The position numbers were made by a program, and so were the translations under genes. The notes under the pieces are model-generated. The model ran no database searches, was not told the DNA's origin, and worked only from the letters and a program-made list of their open reading frames with translations. DNA of 64,000 nucleotides from assembly GCF_000381905.1 (NCBI RefSeq), contig NZ_KB907261.1, forward strand, positions 62,001 to 126,000. The letters run 5' to 3'. This DNA is from Paenibacillus fonticola DSM 21315 (GTDB taxonomy: Bacteria; Bacillota; Bacilli; Paenibacillales; Paenibacillaceae). Positions 6,987-18,883 of this stretch are shown here, piece after piece (the stretch's first letter is position 1; each line of letters opens with the position of its first letter).

Positions 6987-7116
6987 AGAAACACCCTCCT
7001 TGCTTGTGCCGTGAAAGGCATTTCTGTCGGCAGCCAAACGATGATTTATACTTGAATTTTAACTTCGCCTTAGGCTACACTGTCAAGTAGCAATGATGAA
7101 AAGGAGACAATAACAA

Positions 7117-7467
7117 ATGGCCTTAATGAGATATGTCATTCTGCAACAAGGCAGTGATTTGCGATTTGTAGAAATGCCTTCTGATTACGCTTATCAGCTT
7201 AGCGCTCTCAATCTGCGCTTGAACAAAGAAATCGATAAATTGACGGCACCCCAAATCCCTGCCCTGCCGCAGGCTATCGCTGAATGTGATCAGTTGGACC
7301 TGCTGCAGGAATCACTGCAAATTACTAGTGGTTTGTCGTACATTAATGAGCTGGAGGCTGCTTTCTCGGCAATCCGGGAAGAGAATTACCCGCTCATCTC
7401 CTTGCTCACGGAAATTCGCGCTTTACAAGCCCAGCTAGAGCAATGGTACGAGGAAGAAGGGCTTTAA
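7117..7467 (+). CDS. Conserved-type hypothetical protein, helical
   Basis: A 116-aa soluble protein, MALMRYVILQQGSDLRFVEM. It is rich in Leu, Glu and Gln, with an N-terminal beta-like stretch and then long amphipathic helices ending QAQLEQWYEEEGL. AAGGAGA lies 9 bp before the ATG. Family not recognised. It sits between sprT and cmpA. Confidence 0.65.
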   Translation: MALMRYVILQQGSDLRFVEMPSDYAYQLSALNLRLNKEIDKLTAPQIPALPQAIAECDQLDLLQESLQITSGLSYINELEAAFSAIREENYPLISLLTEIRALQAQLEQWYEEEGL

Positions 7468-7544
7468 GTCAAATGGACCTGCACACTTTTTGGCTCCTCC
7501 CCATATGTTAACGTACATAGGGAAATACCGGGGAGGAGATCGTG

Positions 7545-7679
7545 TTGCCCAATTGGCTTAGCAATCAAATGATGCGAGCATTTCATAAAAAGGATCGGCG
7601 CCAAATTCGACTACTTAACGATTGTTGGTTTTTTTACTACAGCCGCCGGAATAATAATGAATCAAGTCAATTTCAATAA
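7545..7679 (+). CDS. cmpA: Cortex morphogenetic protein CmpA
   Basis: A 44-aa protein, MPNWLSNQMMRAFHKKDRRQ then IRLLNDCWFFYYSRR. It matches CmpA of Bacillus in its MPNWL start, the AF-xK pattern and the LLN-CWFFY core. In B. subtilis CmpA is an adaptor that helps ClpXP destroy misassembled SpoIVA, policing spore coat basement and cortex assembly. The TTG at 7545 is chosen because it gives MPNWL and lies 8 bp after GGGGAGG; a GTG one codon earlier is possible. The neighbouring SprT gene is conserved context. Confidence 0.88.
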   Translation: MPNWLSNQMMRAFHKKDRRQIRLLNDCWFFYYSRRNNNESSQFQ

Positions 7680-7910
7680 AATTGGTAATGCCAGTATGTT
7701 TCTACAGCGAAGGAAGCATGCTGGTTTGTTTTATTTGTCTGATTTACCTGATTACTATACTAAAAACCCCTTCGAGTATGGGCGGCAAGCCCACTGCGAA
7801 GTGTAGGCTATTACGCTGCCAACTAAAAGGGGGGATTTATATTCATGAGGTCCCGAAATTGTTAGGTAGTCCTAAAAAACTCGCGGGAAACTCCTGCTTG
7901 CGGAAAACTC

Positions 7911-8540
7911 CTACTTCTTACCGTTAAGCTTGGCAACTAACTGCCGTAAAGCCGCACCACGGTGACTTATGGCCTGCTTCTCTGACACTGTCAGCTCTGC
8001 CAGCGTCTTTTCATAATCAGGCAAATAAAAAAGCGGGTCATAGCCAAAGCCGCCGTCCCCAGCAGGTTCCGCTGTAATCCATCCTTCCACTGTTCCGGCA
8101 GCCTCTGTAAATTGTCCGGTTGCAGGATCGTACAGTGCTAGATGGCATACAAAACGTGCCGTACTGAGCAATGGCTGATCTGTGTCCTCTCCCGATCGAA
8201 ATCGCCCTAGCTCTCTAAGCAGCTTTTCATTGTTCGCCTCATCCGCAGCGCCTTCTCCAGCATACCGGGCCGAATATACTCCCGGTGCACCGTCCAGCTT
8301 GTCCACACAGAGCCCAGAGTCATCGGCAAGTACAGGCTGACCGAGGAAATCACCCACTTCCTTGGCCTTTTTCCGGGCATTTTCAGCAAATGTGTTACCA
8401 TCCTCTATCACTTCAGGAACGTCAGGATAATCATACATACTCTTCACAGGCTTCTCCAAAAAAGCAAGTCCATGAGCAAATTCCCTAACTTTCCCTTGGT
8501 TGCGGGTAGCTACAATAATAGCCGTTTCCTGCCTATTCAT
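7911..8540 (-). CDS. rdgB: XTP/dITP diphosphatase
   Basis: A 209-aa Ham1/RdgB family enzyme that hydrolyses XTP and dITP to monophosphates, cleansing the nucleotide pool. Visible motifs: VATRNQGKVREF substrate loop, NTFAENARKKA, DDSGLCVDKLDGAPGVYSAR, GGFGYDPLF and a C-terminal SHRGAALRQL. Its start codon shares one base with the stop of rph, so the two are translationally coupled. Confidence 0.95.
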   Translation of the reverse strand: MNRQETAIIVATRNQGKVREFAHGLAFLEKPVKSMYDYPDVPEVIEDGNTFAENARKKAKEVGDFLGQPVLADDSGLCVDKLDGAPGVYSARYAGEGAADEANNEKLLRELGRFRSGEDTDQPLLSTARFVCHLALYDPATGQFTEAAGTVEGWITAEPAGDGGFGYDPLFYLPDYEKTLAELTVSEKQAISHRGAALRQLVAKLNGKK

Positions 8541-9298
8541 CAGACACCTGCCTCTGGCTGCCTGCTGCCGATTTTAAGCGATACAGGCCCGAGTGCTTCA
8601 CGCTGAATTTGAATCATTTCATGAATTCCTTGCTCAGCCAGTTCCAGCATGCTGTTTAACTCTTCCCGGGAAAACGGATTTTCCTCTCCAGTTCCTTGTA
8701 CCTCAACAAACTGGCCTTGTCCGGTCATAACGACATTCATATCGACTTTTGCTTTTGAATCTTCCTCATAGTTCAGATCAAGCAGTGTCTCCTGGCCGAC
8801 GATGCCAACGCTAACTGATGCCAAATAATCCGTAATAGGGAACACAGGCAATGAATGTTTCTGAACGATCTTGTTCACCGCCAATGCCAAAGCAACAAAA
8901 GCACCAGTAATCGAAGTTGTACGAGTTCCCCCGTCCGCTTGCAGCACATCACAGTCAATCGTTATAGAACGTTCGCCAAGGGCTTGTAAATCAACGACGG
9001 AACGCAGAGCTCTGCCGATCAAACGTTGAATTTCCATTGTGCGTCCGCTTTGTTTGCCACGTGCGGATTCGCGCTGGTTACGGGAATGCGTTGCCCGGGG
9101 GAGCATAGAATACTCCGCGGTAACCCAGCCTTTTCCTTGACCTTTCATAAACATCGGTACCTTCTCTTCAACCGTAGCGGTACAAATCACCTTTGTGTCA
9201 CCAACTTCAATCTGTACAGATCCCTCTGCATATTTGTTAACGTTCACTGTTAAGTTCATTGGCCGCCGCTCATTTGCCTCACGCCCGTTTATTCTCAT
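8540..9298 (-). CDS. rph: Ribonuclease PH
   Basis: A 252-aa phosphorolytic 3'-5' exoribonuclease that trims tRNA 3' ends. It carries the family start [34 protein letters not shown], the [32 protein letters not shown] active-site block and a normal length. First gene of the rph-rdgB pair, as in Bacillus. Confidence 0.95.
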   Translation of the reverse strand: MRINGREANERRPMNLTVNVNKYAEGSVQIEVGDTKVICTATVEEKVPMFMKGQGKGWVTAEYSMLPRATHSRNQRESARGKQSGRTMEIQRLIGRALRSVVDLQALGERSITIDCDVLQADGGTRTTSITGAFVALALAVNKIVQKHSLPVFPITDYLASVSVGIVGQETLLDLNYEEDSKAKVDMNVVMTGQGQFVEVQGTGEENPFSREELNSMLELAEQGIHEMIQIQREALGPVSLKIGSRQPEAGV

Positions 9299-9603
9299 CG
9301 TAACCCGCCTCCTACTGTCATGCTGTCCTTGCCCTTACGCTTTTCCTGAAGATTTTTCCTTAGGTTCTTCTCAAATGATCTTTTCTTGGATCTTTACTTG
9401 AGATCTTTGAGTTCTTTTCTTAAGTTCTTTTCTTAAGCTTGCCTTACAACTCGAACTTTTGCTTACAAATGAACTTACGATGTCTTTACGCTTTCCCTAT
9501 TCTACCAAAGTGTAAGCATAAAATCACCATTCCATTCTGCCTAGTGATGATCAGTTCAATGAATTGTCATTCTGAGTCATCCTGACTGCATTAACATGAT
9601 TTC
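9299..9603. other. Intergenic region between rph and the gerM terminator
   Basis: No gene. It contains a direct repeat TTCTTTTCTTAAG twice around 9410-9437 and AT-rich DNA where the rph promoter would lie. No clear promoter was picked. Confidence 0.5.
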
Positions 9604-9605
9604 CT

Positions 9606-9633
9606 TATAACAAAAGGCTTGCCACAGCAAGCC
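9606..9633 (-). terminator. Terminator of the GerM-like gene
   Basis: GGCTTGC (9616-9622) and GCAAGCC (9627-9633) with a 4-nt loop, then TTTTGTTAT on the minus strand. Confidence 0.8.
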
Positions 9634-9685
9634 CTCAGTTGACCTTAATATGCCCAAATATGAGCAAAATCTGAATAAAAAATAA

Positions 9686-10750
9686 CTACAAAGGAATTTC
9701 ATTGATGCTCTGTGGCCTTGAGACCGGCTCACTGTAATTTTGATTATCGAGTCCAACGACATTTTTCTCTCCGTTTAGCCAAATACGCACTTGATCTGCA
9801 GCCGTATTCTCCGTAACGGTAAGCACAACGGATTCCAGCATTTGCGCTGGCACTTTCTCACCAGACTCAAACATATCATCACTGATCGAAACGGTAACAA
9901 CTCCATCCTGCGACTCATCTACATGATCTACGATAGTATTATCGGTAACTACCCGCTCAAGGCCATCACCGCGTATCGGCCCTTTTATAAGCTCATGCAG
10001 CGCTGATTGCACTCGATCCGAACCGCTGTTGACAAAACGGGTGACCGGCACGTAATATTGGATTCCTTCTGGCGTTGCCGCGGAGAAGTACACCGTAACA
10101 GGGCTGGTGAGAGATAAGCTCGTTCCACTGCTGATTTCCAGGTTAATTCCTACAGCACGAGTCAAAGCGCGATCCAATGGTGTGCCATCTACCGGCATTT
10201 CATTTAACTTTTCTCCATCCACCCACAATTGAACGCGCTGAATGTCCGGACTTTCGGTTAACGTCCAGGTAATTGCCTCCATTATTTTTCGTTCATCCCG
10301 GGCTTCATAATCCCGAAATGATTTAGAAAATTCAACAACAGCCAGTTGCTCCTCTTTTTGCAAGGTAACCGCGGTAACTTCAGTCCCTACAGGCAACACG
10401 CCTCTAAAGCCGGATGGAATCCGCTCAGCATAAACTCCATCCTTAACTAGCATTTCCAAAGCGCGAGTCAATTGGGTTGTATTTTCGTGTTCTGGCAATG
10501 ACAGAGCAACCGGGGCGAGCAAGCCATGCTCATTCTCTAAATAAACCGTGGACAACTGACCTCCCGCGCTTAAGCTTGTCTGTTCTGCAGCCTCAAGGTC
10601 CGCAAGCATTTGGAGTTCAACGTCTGCAGGCGGAGGGTCAACTTGAGACGATGTTTTTGCTGCAAAAGGATTGCAGGCTGTTAACATTAACGGGAGCACG
10701 AGTACACCCGCTACAGCAGCATTGCGTAATGATCCGTTCCATTTCATCAC
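9686..10750 (-). CDS. gerM: GerM-type spore lipoprotein with two GerMN domains
   Basis: A 354-aa lipoprotein. The N-terminus has a lipobox (LPLMLTAC, Cys about residue 26). Two GerMN domains follow: about residues 65-190 (STVYLENEHGLLAPVALSL) and about 215-340 (VTVYFSAATPEGIQYYVPVT). GerM in B. subtilis is needed for engulfment, SpoIIQ localisation and germination; here it probably acts in the intermembrane space of the forespore. GTG at 10750 or ATG at 10747 both fit the GGGAGGA site. Monocistronic. Confidence 0.88.
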   Translation of the reverse strand: MMKWNGSLRNAAVAGVLVLPLMLTACNPFAAKTSSQVDPPPADVELQMLADLEAAEQTSLSAGGQLSTVYLENEHGLLAPVALSLPEHENTTQLTRALEMLVKDGVYAERIPSGFRGVLPVGTEVTAVTLQKEEQLAVVEFSKSFRDYEARDERKIMEAITWTLTESPDIQRVQLWVDGEKLNEMPVDGTPLDRALTRAVGINLEISSGTSLSLTSPVTVYFSAATPEGIQYYVPVTRFVNSGSDRVQSALHELIKGPIRGDGLERVVTDNTIVDHVDESQDGVVTVSISDDMFESGEKVPAQMLESVVLTVTENTAADQVRIWLNGEKNVVGLDNQNYSEPVSRPQSINEIPL

Positions 10751-10910
10751 CTGGGTTCCTCCCTAACATTTTTCTTAGGTTTGTATTACTATATATACGA
10801 GCCCCTTGTTTGAAAAATAACTAAATTTTCCGATAAGTGGACAAACTGCATCTTAGCCAAGTCAGCCAAAACCAGAAAAGCATACACTAAAGGGATAGAG
10901 GTGATTGGGA

Positions 10911-11471
10911 ATGGAACAACCGAAAGCGAAAGTGCCTTATAGCTTAAATAGTAAAAAGGTCGCCGATGCCACAATGAAATGGCTGCAAAAACGCGGAGTA
11001 ACTTTAACTGAAATCGCCGAGCTGGTCATGCTGCTGCAGCAGAAGTATTACCCGAGCCTGACCATGGAGGAATGCATTCACAATGTGGAGCAAGTACTCA
11101 GTAAACGAGAAGTACAGAACGCCGTTCTCACAGGAATTCAGTTGGATATTTTAGCAGAACAAGAGCTGTTAATCCCTGAGCTTCAAGATATGATATCCAA
11201 TGATGAGGGGTTATATGGTGTAGACGAAATATTGGCCTTCTCCATCGTTAACGTTTATGGAAGTATTGGATTTACAAATTATGGTTATGTAGATAAGCTT
11301 AAGCCTGGAGTACTGGAACGATTGAATGATAAAAGTTTGGGTCCTTGCAATACATTCCTTGACGATATTGTCGGGGCAATTGCCGCTTCGGCAAGCAGCC
11401 GGATTGCCCATCGCAAACAGGCGGAACGCGAAAAACAGCACGGTGAAGATACGACGGATTCGGACCGGTAA
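10911..11471 (+). CDS. Phosphatidylglycerophosphatase A-like protein (YutG family)
   Basis: A 186-aa protein with the PgpA-fold signature LSKREVQNAVLTGIQLDILAEQ, YGVDEILAFSIVNVYGSIGFTNYG and a C-terminal TFLDDIVGAIAASASSRIAH. PgpA family enzymes dephosphorylate phosphatidylglycerophosphate; the Bacillus YutG form is soluble and less certain in role. GAGGTGA precedes the ATG at 10911. Confidence 0.85.
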   Translation: MEQPKAKVPYSLNSKKVADATMKWLQKRGVTLTEIAELVMLLQQKYYPSLTMEECIHNVEQVLSKREVQNAVLTGIQLDILAEQELLIPELQDMISNDEGLYGVDEILAFSIVNVYGSIGFTNYGYVDKLKPGVLERLNDKSLGPCNTFLDDIVGAIAASASSRIAHRKQAEREKQHGEDTTDSDR

Positions 11472-11566
11472 AAAGGACTGGAAGTGAGGACTGGTGCTAT
11501 AATAAACCTCCAAGCTTCCTATGGAATCTTGGGGGGCTCTGGCCTTGCCCCGCCGAATTCAGCACA

Positions 11567-11603
11567 AAAAACAAGCCAAGCTTCCCGTCGCTCGGCTTGT
11601 TTT
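11567..11603. terminator. Bidirectional terminator between pgpA-like and MBL genes
   Basis: AAAACAAGCC (11567-11577) and GGCTTGTTTT (11594-11603) form a hairpin with A/T tracts on both sides, so it can end both convergent transcripts. Confidence 0.8.
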
Positions 11604-11617
11604 CTTTCTTTTTCAGA

Positions 11618-12625
11618 CTACAACAATTTATACAAGGGCTGGAAGGCTCTAAAGCGAATTTCCGCCCCTTCGTCCCCTTCCTTCGCTGCCCGGCCTTGGC
11701 GGACGAGTTCAAGCAGATGGGCCAGCGTCTCCGACATCGCAAAGCGCATTTGATGAATGCTCAGCCTAGTGCCAAAGAGAGCTTCACAAGCCTGGAATCC
11801 CGTCAGCGCCTGCTGCTCCAGCAGCTGCTCTATGTGCAGCAGCCTCTGCTCATGATGCTGTATCAGTATACGAGTGCGTTCATTAAAATAATCAAAAGGA
11901 TTTCGATGCCCGGGAAATGCCATGGCAACATCATATTGCTCGAACTGTTTTAATGCAGTTATAAAAGCATGAAGCGGCTCGGGCTCGCTGTCCGGAATCA
12001 AACTGATATTCGGGGAAATTTGCGGCAGAACAGCATCCCCACAGAGCATTGTTTTTCCCTTCCTATCATAAAAAGACAAATGTCCAGGTGCATGTCCTCC
12101 ACTCATAACGGCTTCCCAGCTTCTTCCTCCCATGATGACGGGAGCCTCTTCCGACACGAATGTAACCCTAGGGGAAGGTGTCACTTGCTGTATAAAACTG
12201 TTCATATGCCCGGGCAGCTGCTGCAGCCATTCCTCGGGCATTCCATGCTGCCGGAACAGGCAGGGCAGCGCTACATCCATCGTACTGCCCGTCCCCCATA
12301 TACGCTCTGCCTCCTCAAAAGCTCTTCTCGACATTAAGACTGCAGCCCCTGTCAAAGATTGCATATATCCGGCAAGTCCATAATGATCCGGATGATGATG
12401 TGTCAGGACGATCGAAATAATATCATCGGGATGAATCCGCAGCTTTTTCCATACGGCTTCCCATTCATTCTCCGTCACTTCTGTACGCGGCCCCGGGTCT
12501 ACAATTGTGATTCCTTCAGGACCGCGAAGCAAATAACTGTTAACCTGCCGCAGCGGCGGAGCCATCGAAATCGGGACTTGAACAATTCCTGCTTCCTTCC
12601 ACTCCTGAATATCTATGGTTATCAT
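11618..12625 (-). CDS. MBL-fold metallo-hydrolase
   Basis: A 335-aa protein with the metallo-beta-lactamase motif SIVLTHHHPDHYGLAG, the upstream strand TIVDPGPR, the third ligand in GGHAPGHLSFYD and the bridging Asp in MLCGDAV. It probably hydrolyses a thioester or another small substrate; the longer C-terminal helical part (about 230-335) is typical of this hydrolase group. Its ATG overlaps the stop of the upstream methyltransferase by 4 bp, so they are coupled. Confidence 0.85.
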   Translation of the reverse strand: MITIDIQEWKEAGIVQVPISMAPPLRQVNSYLLRGPEGITIVDPGPRTEVTENEWEAVWKKLRIHPDDIISIVLTHHHPDHYGLAGYMQSLTGAAVLMSRRAFEEAERIWGTGSTMDVALPCLFRQHGMPEEWLQQLPGHMNSFIQQVTPSPRVTFVSEEAPVIMGGRSWEAVMSGGHAPGHLSFYDRKGKTMLCGDAVLPQISPNISLIPDSEPEPLHAFITALKQFEQYDVAMAFPGHRNPFDYFNERTRILIQHHEQRLLHIEQLLEQQALTGFQACEALFGTRLSIHQMRFAMSETLAHLLELVRQGRAAKEGDEGAEIRFRAFQPLYKLL

Positions 12626-13365
12626 AAGGAGCTTCCAACCATAATCATGCGGGGGGATGTTGCTGAATCATAGGAAATATCGCCGTATCCCCCATAGACA
12701 TGCTCCAGTTGAAGGCCGCTCTGCTTCAGCATTTCGGAAAAATCCTCGCGATTATACAGTTTAATCCGCTCTAAATAATACCTAGGCTCGTCCGATGAGC
12801 CGTTCTCTATATTACTAATCGTAATGTGCTTCTTTACATATCCGTCCTGAATACTGCGTTCTTCAGTAATGTGCTGCCCCTCATCTACCCGCTCGGAACG
12901 AGGAACCAAATGATTCATCGTATACGACGGATTCAGGAAATCGATAATAAATTTCCCCCCAGGTTTAAGTACTCTGCGTATTTCTTTCAATACTTTAATG
13001 TGTTCCGCATCCTGCTCAAAATAGCCAAACGAAGAAAATAAATTTACAACTGCATCAAAACCACCTTCTAGCGGCAGTTGACGCATATCTCCTTTTAACC
13101 ATGTAACAAGACCGTCAGGATCATTTTTTCTCGCTTCCCGTAACAAAACATCCGACAAATCGACACCGGTAACATCGTAGCCCGCTTCCACGAGTGCCAT
13201 GGAGTGCCGCCCCATTCCGCAACATAGATCGAGTATCTTCGCTCCATCGGACAATCCCAGCCAGGAAATCATCGTATGTACTTCACGCTTCGCTCCCTGC
13301 ACGTCGCGGTGCTTATATACAAGCAAATAATCCTCACCAAAGCTACGTTCATACCACTCAACCAT
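12622..13365 (-). CDS. Class I SAM-dependent methyltransferase
   Basis: A 247-aa enzyme. SAM-binding motif I is ILDLCCGMGRHSMAL, then GVDLSDVLLREAR and a FDAVVNLFSSFGYF motif, with an RRVLKPGGKFIIDFLNP strand. The substrate cannot be told. First gene of a two-gene unit with the MBL hydrolase. Confidence 0.85.
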   Translation of the reverse strand: MVEWYERSFGEDYLLVYKHRDVQGAKREVHTMISWLGLSDGAKILDLCCGMGRHSMALVEAGYDVTGVDLSDVLLREARKNDPDGLVTWLKGDMRQLPLEGGFDAVVNLFSSFGYFEQDAEHIKVLKEIRRVLKPGGKFIIDFLNPSYTMNHLVPRSERVDEGQHITEERSIQDGYVKKHITISNIENGSSDEPRYYLERIKLYNREDFSEMLKQSGLQLEHVYGGYGDISYDSATSPRMIMVGSSL

Positions 13366-13525
13366 CGTACTGTTCCTCCTTAGTTGCCTATTACTCCCCG
13401 ACTATTTCTGCAACCCCATGCTTCATATTGTACGCCAGCCTTAGCCAAACGCAAAATATAAATTGTTACATGAAAAATATTACGCTCTACGATAAACCAA
13501 GCACCGTTCAAATAAAGAGTAGAGT

Positions 13526-13557
13526 AAAAAAAACGAGAGGCTGTAAATGGCCTCCCG
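13526..13557 (-). terminator. Terminator of the PrsA-like foldase gene
   Basis: CGAGAGGC and GCCTCCCG form a stem (one wobble) around TGTAAATG; on the minus strand eight Ts follow. Confidence 0.75.
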
Positions 13558-13627
13558 CTGTATTGGCTTGTATTGGCTTATTTTGCTTATATTTGCTTTA
13601 ACTCGGCTAGCAATTCGTTTGAGCTTA

Positions 13628-14947
13628 TTATTCTGCCTGGGCTGGGGTATCCTCTGCAGCTTCATCCTCAACTTGATTGTCCAGTGTGTTGACGATTTTA
13701 GATTTGCTCTTCAGTTCATCAAGCCACGATTCAATCATTCCATATATTTGCTGGGAAACCAAGTTTTTCCTGACTCTTTCTTTGTTCTCATCGAAAGTCC
13801 CTTCGTTCGCTTCCTCACGGTCGGTCAGCTTAATTACCTTGTAGCCATCACTTGTTTGAATCGCTCCGCTAATTTCATCCTTTTGAAGCTTAAAGGCAGC
13901 TTCTTCTACAGCGGGATCTCCTTGGCCCCGTTCGAAATAACCGGTATCTCCGCCATATTCTTTTGTAGCATCGTCCAGTGATTTACTCTTGGCAAGCTCG
14001 GAAAAGTTTTGACCCTCTTTAAGCTGTTGAATAACATCGTTTGCCTCTGCTTCCGTTTTTACCAGGATGACAGACGTCCGGACGCGTTCTGGGCTCTTAT
14101 AGATGTCTTTATACTGCTCGTACGTTTCCTTTACCTCTTCATCCGTTACTTTCGTTTTATTTTCAAGCAGCTTGTTGATCTTGATTTCCAGTTCAATGTT
14201 CTGTCTTAAATCCTCCATCGTCATTCCATGCTGCGGGAGCATTTGCTCCAATATCTCAAGGCTGCCATATGATTTCACGTAATTATCGAAAAGCGCATTG
14301 TAGTCCTCCTCGGAAACGACAACATTCGCCTTCTTCGCTTCCTGGTTGATCAGCGTTTCCGTAATCATTAGGTCAAGCAGCTGCTTCACCTGTTCTCCGT
14401 TATTTACTTTCAACAGTTTGTTGAAAAGATCATCTTTCGTAATCGCAGCCCCGTTTACCGTAGCCACATTTTTCTTGTTGCTTCCTACAAGCGGAGCTAC
14501 CAGTACAGCGACAAGTGCAACCGCCAAAATAAGCGATATAACAGGCCATACTTTTCCTGAAGCAGATGCTGGAGAGGACGGTTCATGACCGCTTCCCGAT
14601 TCATCATTCCCTTGAACATCGCCAGAAGCCAGTGTCAGCTCCGATGCATCAGCAGCTTGTCCAACGCCCTCAGTAAGAGCCTCGGTGTCTTCAGATAATG
14701 CAGAACCGGGCTCATCTTCAGCCGAAGCACTCTCCGAAAGCTCTTCGGTAGTTACGGTCTCCACCGCATCGGAATCGTCTGTATGGACTTCATCGGCCGC
14801 CTGTGGATTCTCGGATTGCACATTTTCCGAAGATTTCGTACCTTCCGATACCTCCGGCGCTTCAGGCTGCTTTACACTGCTCTCCTGCTCTGAACCGTTC
14901 TCTATTTCTTCTAATGATTCTTCATCTTTCTTATCTTTATCAACCAT
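13628..14947 (-). CDS. Membrane-anchored parvulin-type peptidyl-prolyl isomerase (PrsA/SurA-like)
   Basis: A 439-aa protein. Residues 1-130 are an acidic, Glu/Ser-rich disordered segment; 133-154 form a membrane helix (VWPVISLILAVALVAVLVAP); then an SurA-N/PrsA-like chaperone region begins VATVNGAAITKDDLFNKLL. The parvulin domain spans about 285-385 (VRTSVILVKTEAEANDVIQQ ... YGGDTGYFERGQ ... GYKVIKL). It should help fold exported proteins on the outer face of the membrane. The long acidic cytoplasmic tail and membrane helix in place of a lipobox set it apart from canonical PrsA. Monocistronic. Confidence 0.87.
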   Translation of the reverse strand: MVDKDKKDEESLEEIENGSEQESSVKQPEAPEVSEGTKSSENVQSENPQAADEVHTDDSDAVETVTTEELSESASAEDEPGSALSEDTEALTEGVGQAADASELTLASGDVQGNDESGSGHEPSSPASASGKVWPVISLILAVALVAVLVAPLVGSNKKNVATVNGAAITKDDLFNKLLKVNNGEQVKQLLDLMITETLINQEAKKANVVVSEEDYNALFDNYVKSYGSLEILEQMLPQHGMTMEDLRQNIELEIKINKLLENKTKVTDEEVKETYEQYKDIYKSPERVRTSVILVKTEAEANDVIQQLKEGQNFSELAKSKSLDDATKEYGGDTGYFERGQGDPAVEEAAFKLQKDEISGAIQTSDGYKVIKLTDREEANEGTFDENKERVRKNLVSQQIYGMIESWLDELKSKSKIVNTLDNQVEDEAAEDTPAQAE

Positions 14948-15223
14948 TTACCAAATAACTCCCTTCATCATCCCTAACGACTTGAGCCCTCAAATTTGAA
15001 CTCCCAATAAAGAGATTAACAGAATTAACGGAAGCAAACATTAAATAAATATAAATTTAAACCGACTTTTATTAAAATCTGCTTAATTCACATTACAAAC
15101 CAGTCTAGCGGTTACAATAACCATGTCAATTTTGCCGTCTCTTTGTATTCTCTTTGTATTCGTGTTAGCGCATAAAACGTAGTAAACTATAAGAGTCACA
15201 ATAAAGCTGGGAGGATTTGATCA

Positions 15224-16582
15224 ATGATGAGCTATGAATCCTATTTTCAAAAACACAGGGAACAGCATCTGAACGAACTAAAGCAATTGCTAACAATACC
15301 AAGCATTTCCGCACTATCCGAGCATAAGCCGGATATCGCCAAAGCAGCGGATTGGATTTCCAGCTCGTTATCGAGCGCAGGTCTGGAGAATGTGGAAATC
15401 ATTCCGACCAAGGGGCATCCGATTATTTACGCAGACCATCTGCATGCTCCAGGTAAACCAACCGTGCTCGTCTACGGGCACTATGACGTTCAACCGGTAG
15501 ATCCGCTGCATTTATGGGAGACCCCTCCATTCGAGCCTAGCATCCGGGACGGCAAGCTATACGCTCGCGGAGCAACGGACGACAAAGGTCAACTGTTTCT
15601 GCACATTAAAGCCGTAGAAGCCATTTTAAAAGAAGAGAAGCAGCTTCCGGTCAACATTAAATTTTGCATTGAGGGCGAAGAGGAGATCGCCAGCCCTAAC
15701 CTCCCTCCTTACTTGGATGAGCACAAGGAAATGCTGGCCTCCGATGTGGTGCTCATCTCTGATACGGCTCTGCTGGAGCCGGGCAAGCCGGCCATCTGCA
15801 TCGGGCTTCGAGGTCTGTGCTCCTTAGAGGTTACGGTACATACTGCCAATACGGATCTGCACTCGGGAACCTTCGGAGGCGGCGTACCAAATGCGCTGCA
15901 CGCGATCGTTTCCTTGCTCGCCTCGCTCCATGACGACAAGGGAAGAGTAACTGTGGAAGGCTTCTATGAAGGAGTGCCGGAACTGACCCCCGCCATCCGC
16001 GAGGAATTCGCCAAACAGCAGTTCAACGAGGACAAACTCAAAGCTGATCTCGGACTAGACACGCTCTATGGCGAGGAAGGCTATAATTTCGTGGAGCGGA
16101 TCGGTGCCCGCCCAACGCTTGAGCTGAACGGGGTATACGGCGGATTTCAGGGCGAAGGCACCAAGACCGTCATTCCGAAAGAGGCTCACGCCAAAATTAC
16201 GTGCCGCTTAGTCGGCAATCAGGATCCGCAGGATATTTTGGACAAAATCGAAGCGCACTTAAAACAGCACATACAGCCTGGCGCCAAATTGAACATCTTC
16301 CAAGTCGAGAAGGCCCGTGCGTTCACCATCAATCCTGCCAATCCGATGCTGCAGAAAGCGGCGGATGCCTACGAACGCGTATACGGTACCCGTGCCCTGT
16401 TCACAAATGACGGCGGCTCCATTCCGATTGTCGAAACGTTATCACGCGTCCTGAATGCTCCGGCCGTCATGATGGGCTTCGGGCTTCCCGACGAGAACCT
16501 CCATGCTCCGAACGAGCACTTCAATCTGGAAAATTTCGATAAAGGGCTGTTAACGATCGTAGACTATCTGAAGTCGCTCTAG
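15224..16582 (+). CDS. M20-family dipeptidase
   Basis: A 452-aa zinc peptidase. Motifs: VLVYGHYDVQP (metal His and Asp), YARGATDDKGQ (bridging Asp), CIEGEEEI (catalytic Glu), the DLHSG dimerisation-domain start, and the C-terminal LHAPNEHF metal His. This is the M20 dipeptidase/CNDP type that hydrolyses di- and small peptides in the cytosol. GGGAGGA lies 8 bp before the ATG. Single gene with its own terminator. Confidence 0.92.
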   Translation: MMSYESYFQKHREQHLNELKQLLTIPSISALSEHKPDIAKAADWISSSLSSAGLENVEIIPTKGHPIIYADHLHAPGKPTVLVYGHYDVQPVDPLHLWETPPFEPSIRDGKLYARGATDDKGQLFLHIKAVEAILKEEKQLPVNIKFCIEGEEEIASPNLPPYLDEHKEMLASDVVLISDTALLEPGKPAICIGLRGLCSLEVTVHTANTDLHSGTFGGGVPNALHAIVSLLASLHDDKGRVTVEGFYEGVPELTPAIREEFAKQQFNEDKLKADLGLDTLYGEEGYNFVERIGARPTLELNGVYGGFQGEGTKTVIPKEAHAKITCRLVGNQDPQDILDKIEAHLKQHIQPGAKLNIFQVEKARAFTINPANPMLQKAADAYERVYGTRALFTNDGGSIPIVETLSRVLNAPAVMMGFGLPDENLHAPNEHFNLENFDKGLLTIVDYLKSL

Positions 16583-16592
16583 CACGATGACA

Positions 16593-16642
16593 AAAGAACC
16601 TTCTAGCACCCTCCATACAGCGGAGGAGCTAGAAGGTTCTTT
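16593..16642 (+). terminator. Terminator of the M20 dipeptidase gene
   Basis: AAAGAACCTTCTAGC pairs with GCTAGAAGGTTCTTT around a 19-20-nt loop, beginning 11 bp after the stop codon. Confidence 0.85.
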
Positions 16643-17044
16643 AGCTGTATTTTTCCATATAAGATGAACTGAGAAATTCAACTTATAATAAATGGATTTA
16701 TAGCAGTTAATTTCTGCGGCATGGAAGGAAAAATAGATTTAAATGGATTTGATGTCGTTAGAAGTAGGGCAATTGCCAATCATGGGCTGACGCTTGACTT
16801 TAGGTGCGTAAAATCCATCTAAACCCCTGTTCCATTCGCTTAGAGCGCGATTAGATGCATGAATTCCATCCCCTCGTATTTTAGGGATTATCTCACGAAT
16901 GCTCAATCAATCGCAGGATTTTAACTTTCAAAAGTCAGGCATAGCGAGTTTAGTAAATGACATTGCGCTTTAACCTCTGTAGCCGCCATCGCTTGATTCG
17001 TCAAATCCAGACCGATCATTCGTCATGTGATTGCTCAATACGCT
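16643..17044. other. Intergenic region between the dipeptidase and thiC ends
   Basis: Convergent gene ends. No coding frame, no repeats and no clear second terminator for thiC were seen. Confidence 0.5.
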
Positions 17045-18838
<1,794 letters not shown>

Positions 18839-18883
18839 TTAGAATGAATGGGTTCAAGCGGAGCTGCTGCTGCCAAGTGCAAC

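Noticed and set aside
7680-7910. Similarity between the AAAGGGGGGATTTATAT stretch near 7828 and AGAGGGGATTTATATG near 25447
   Set aside because: Short match without wider alignment; probably ribosome-site-like composition.
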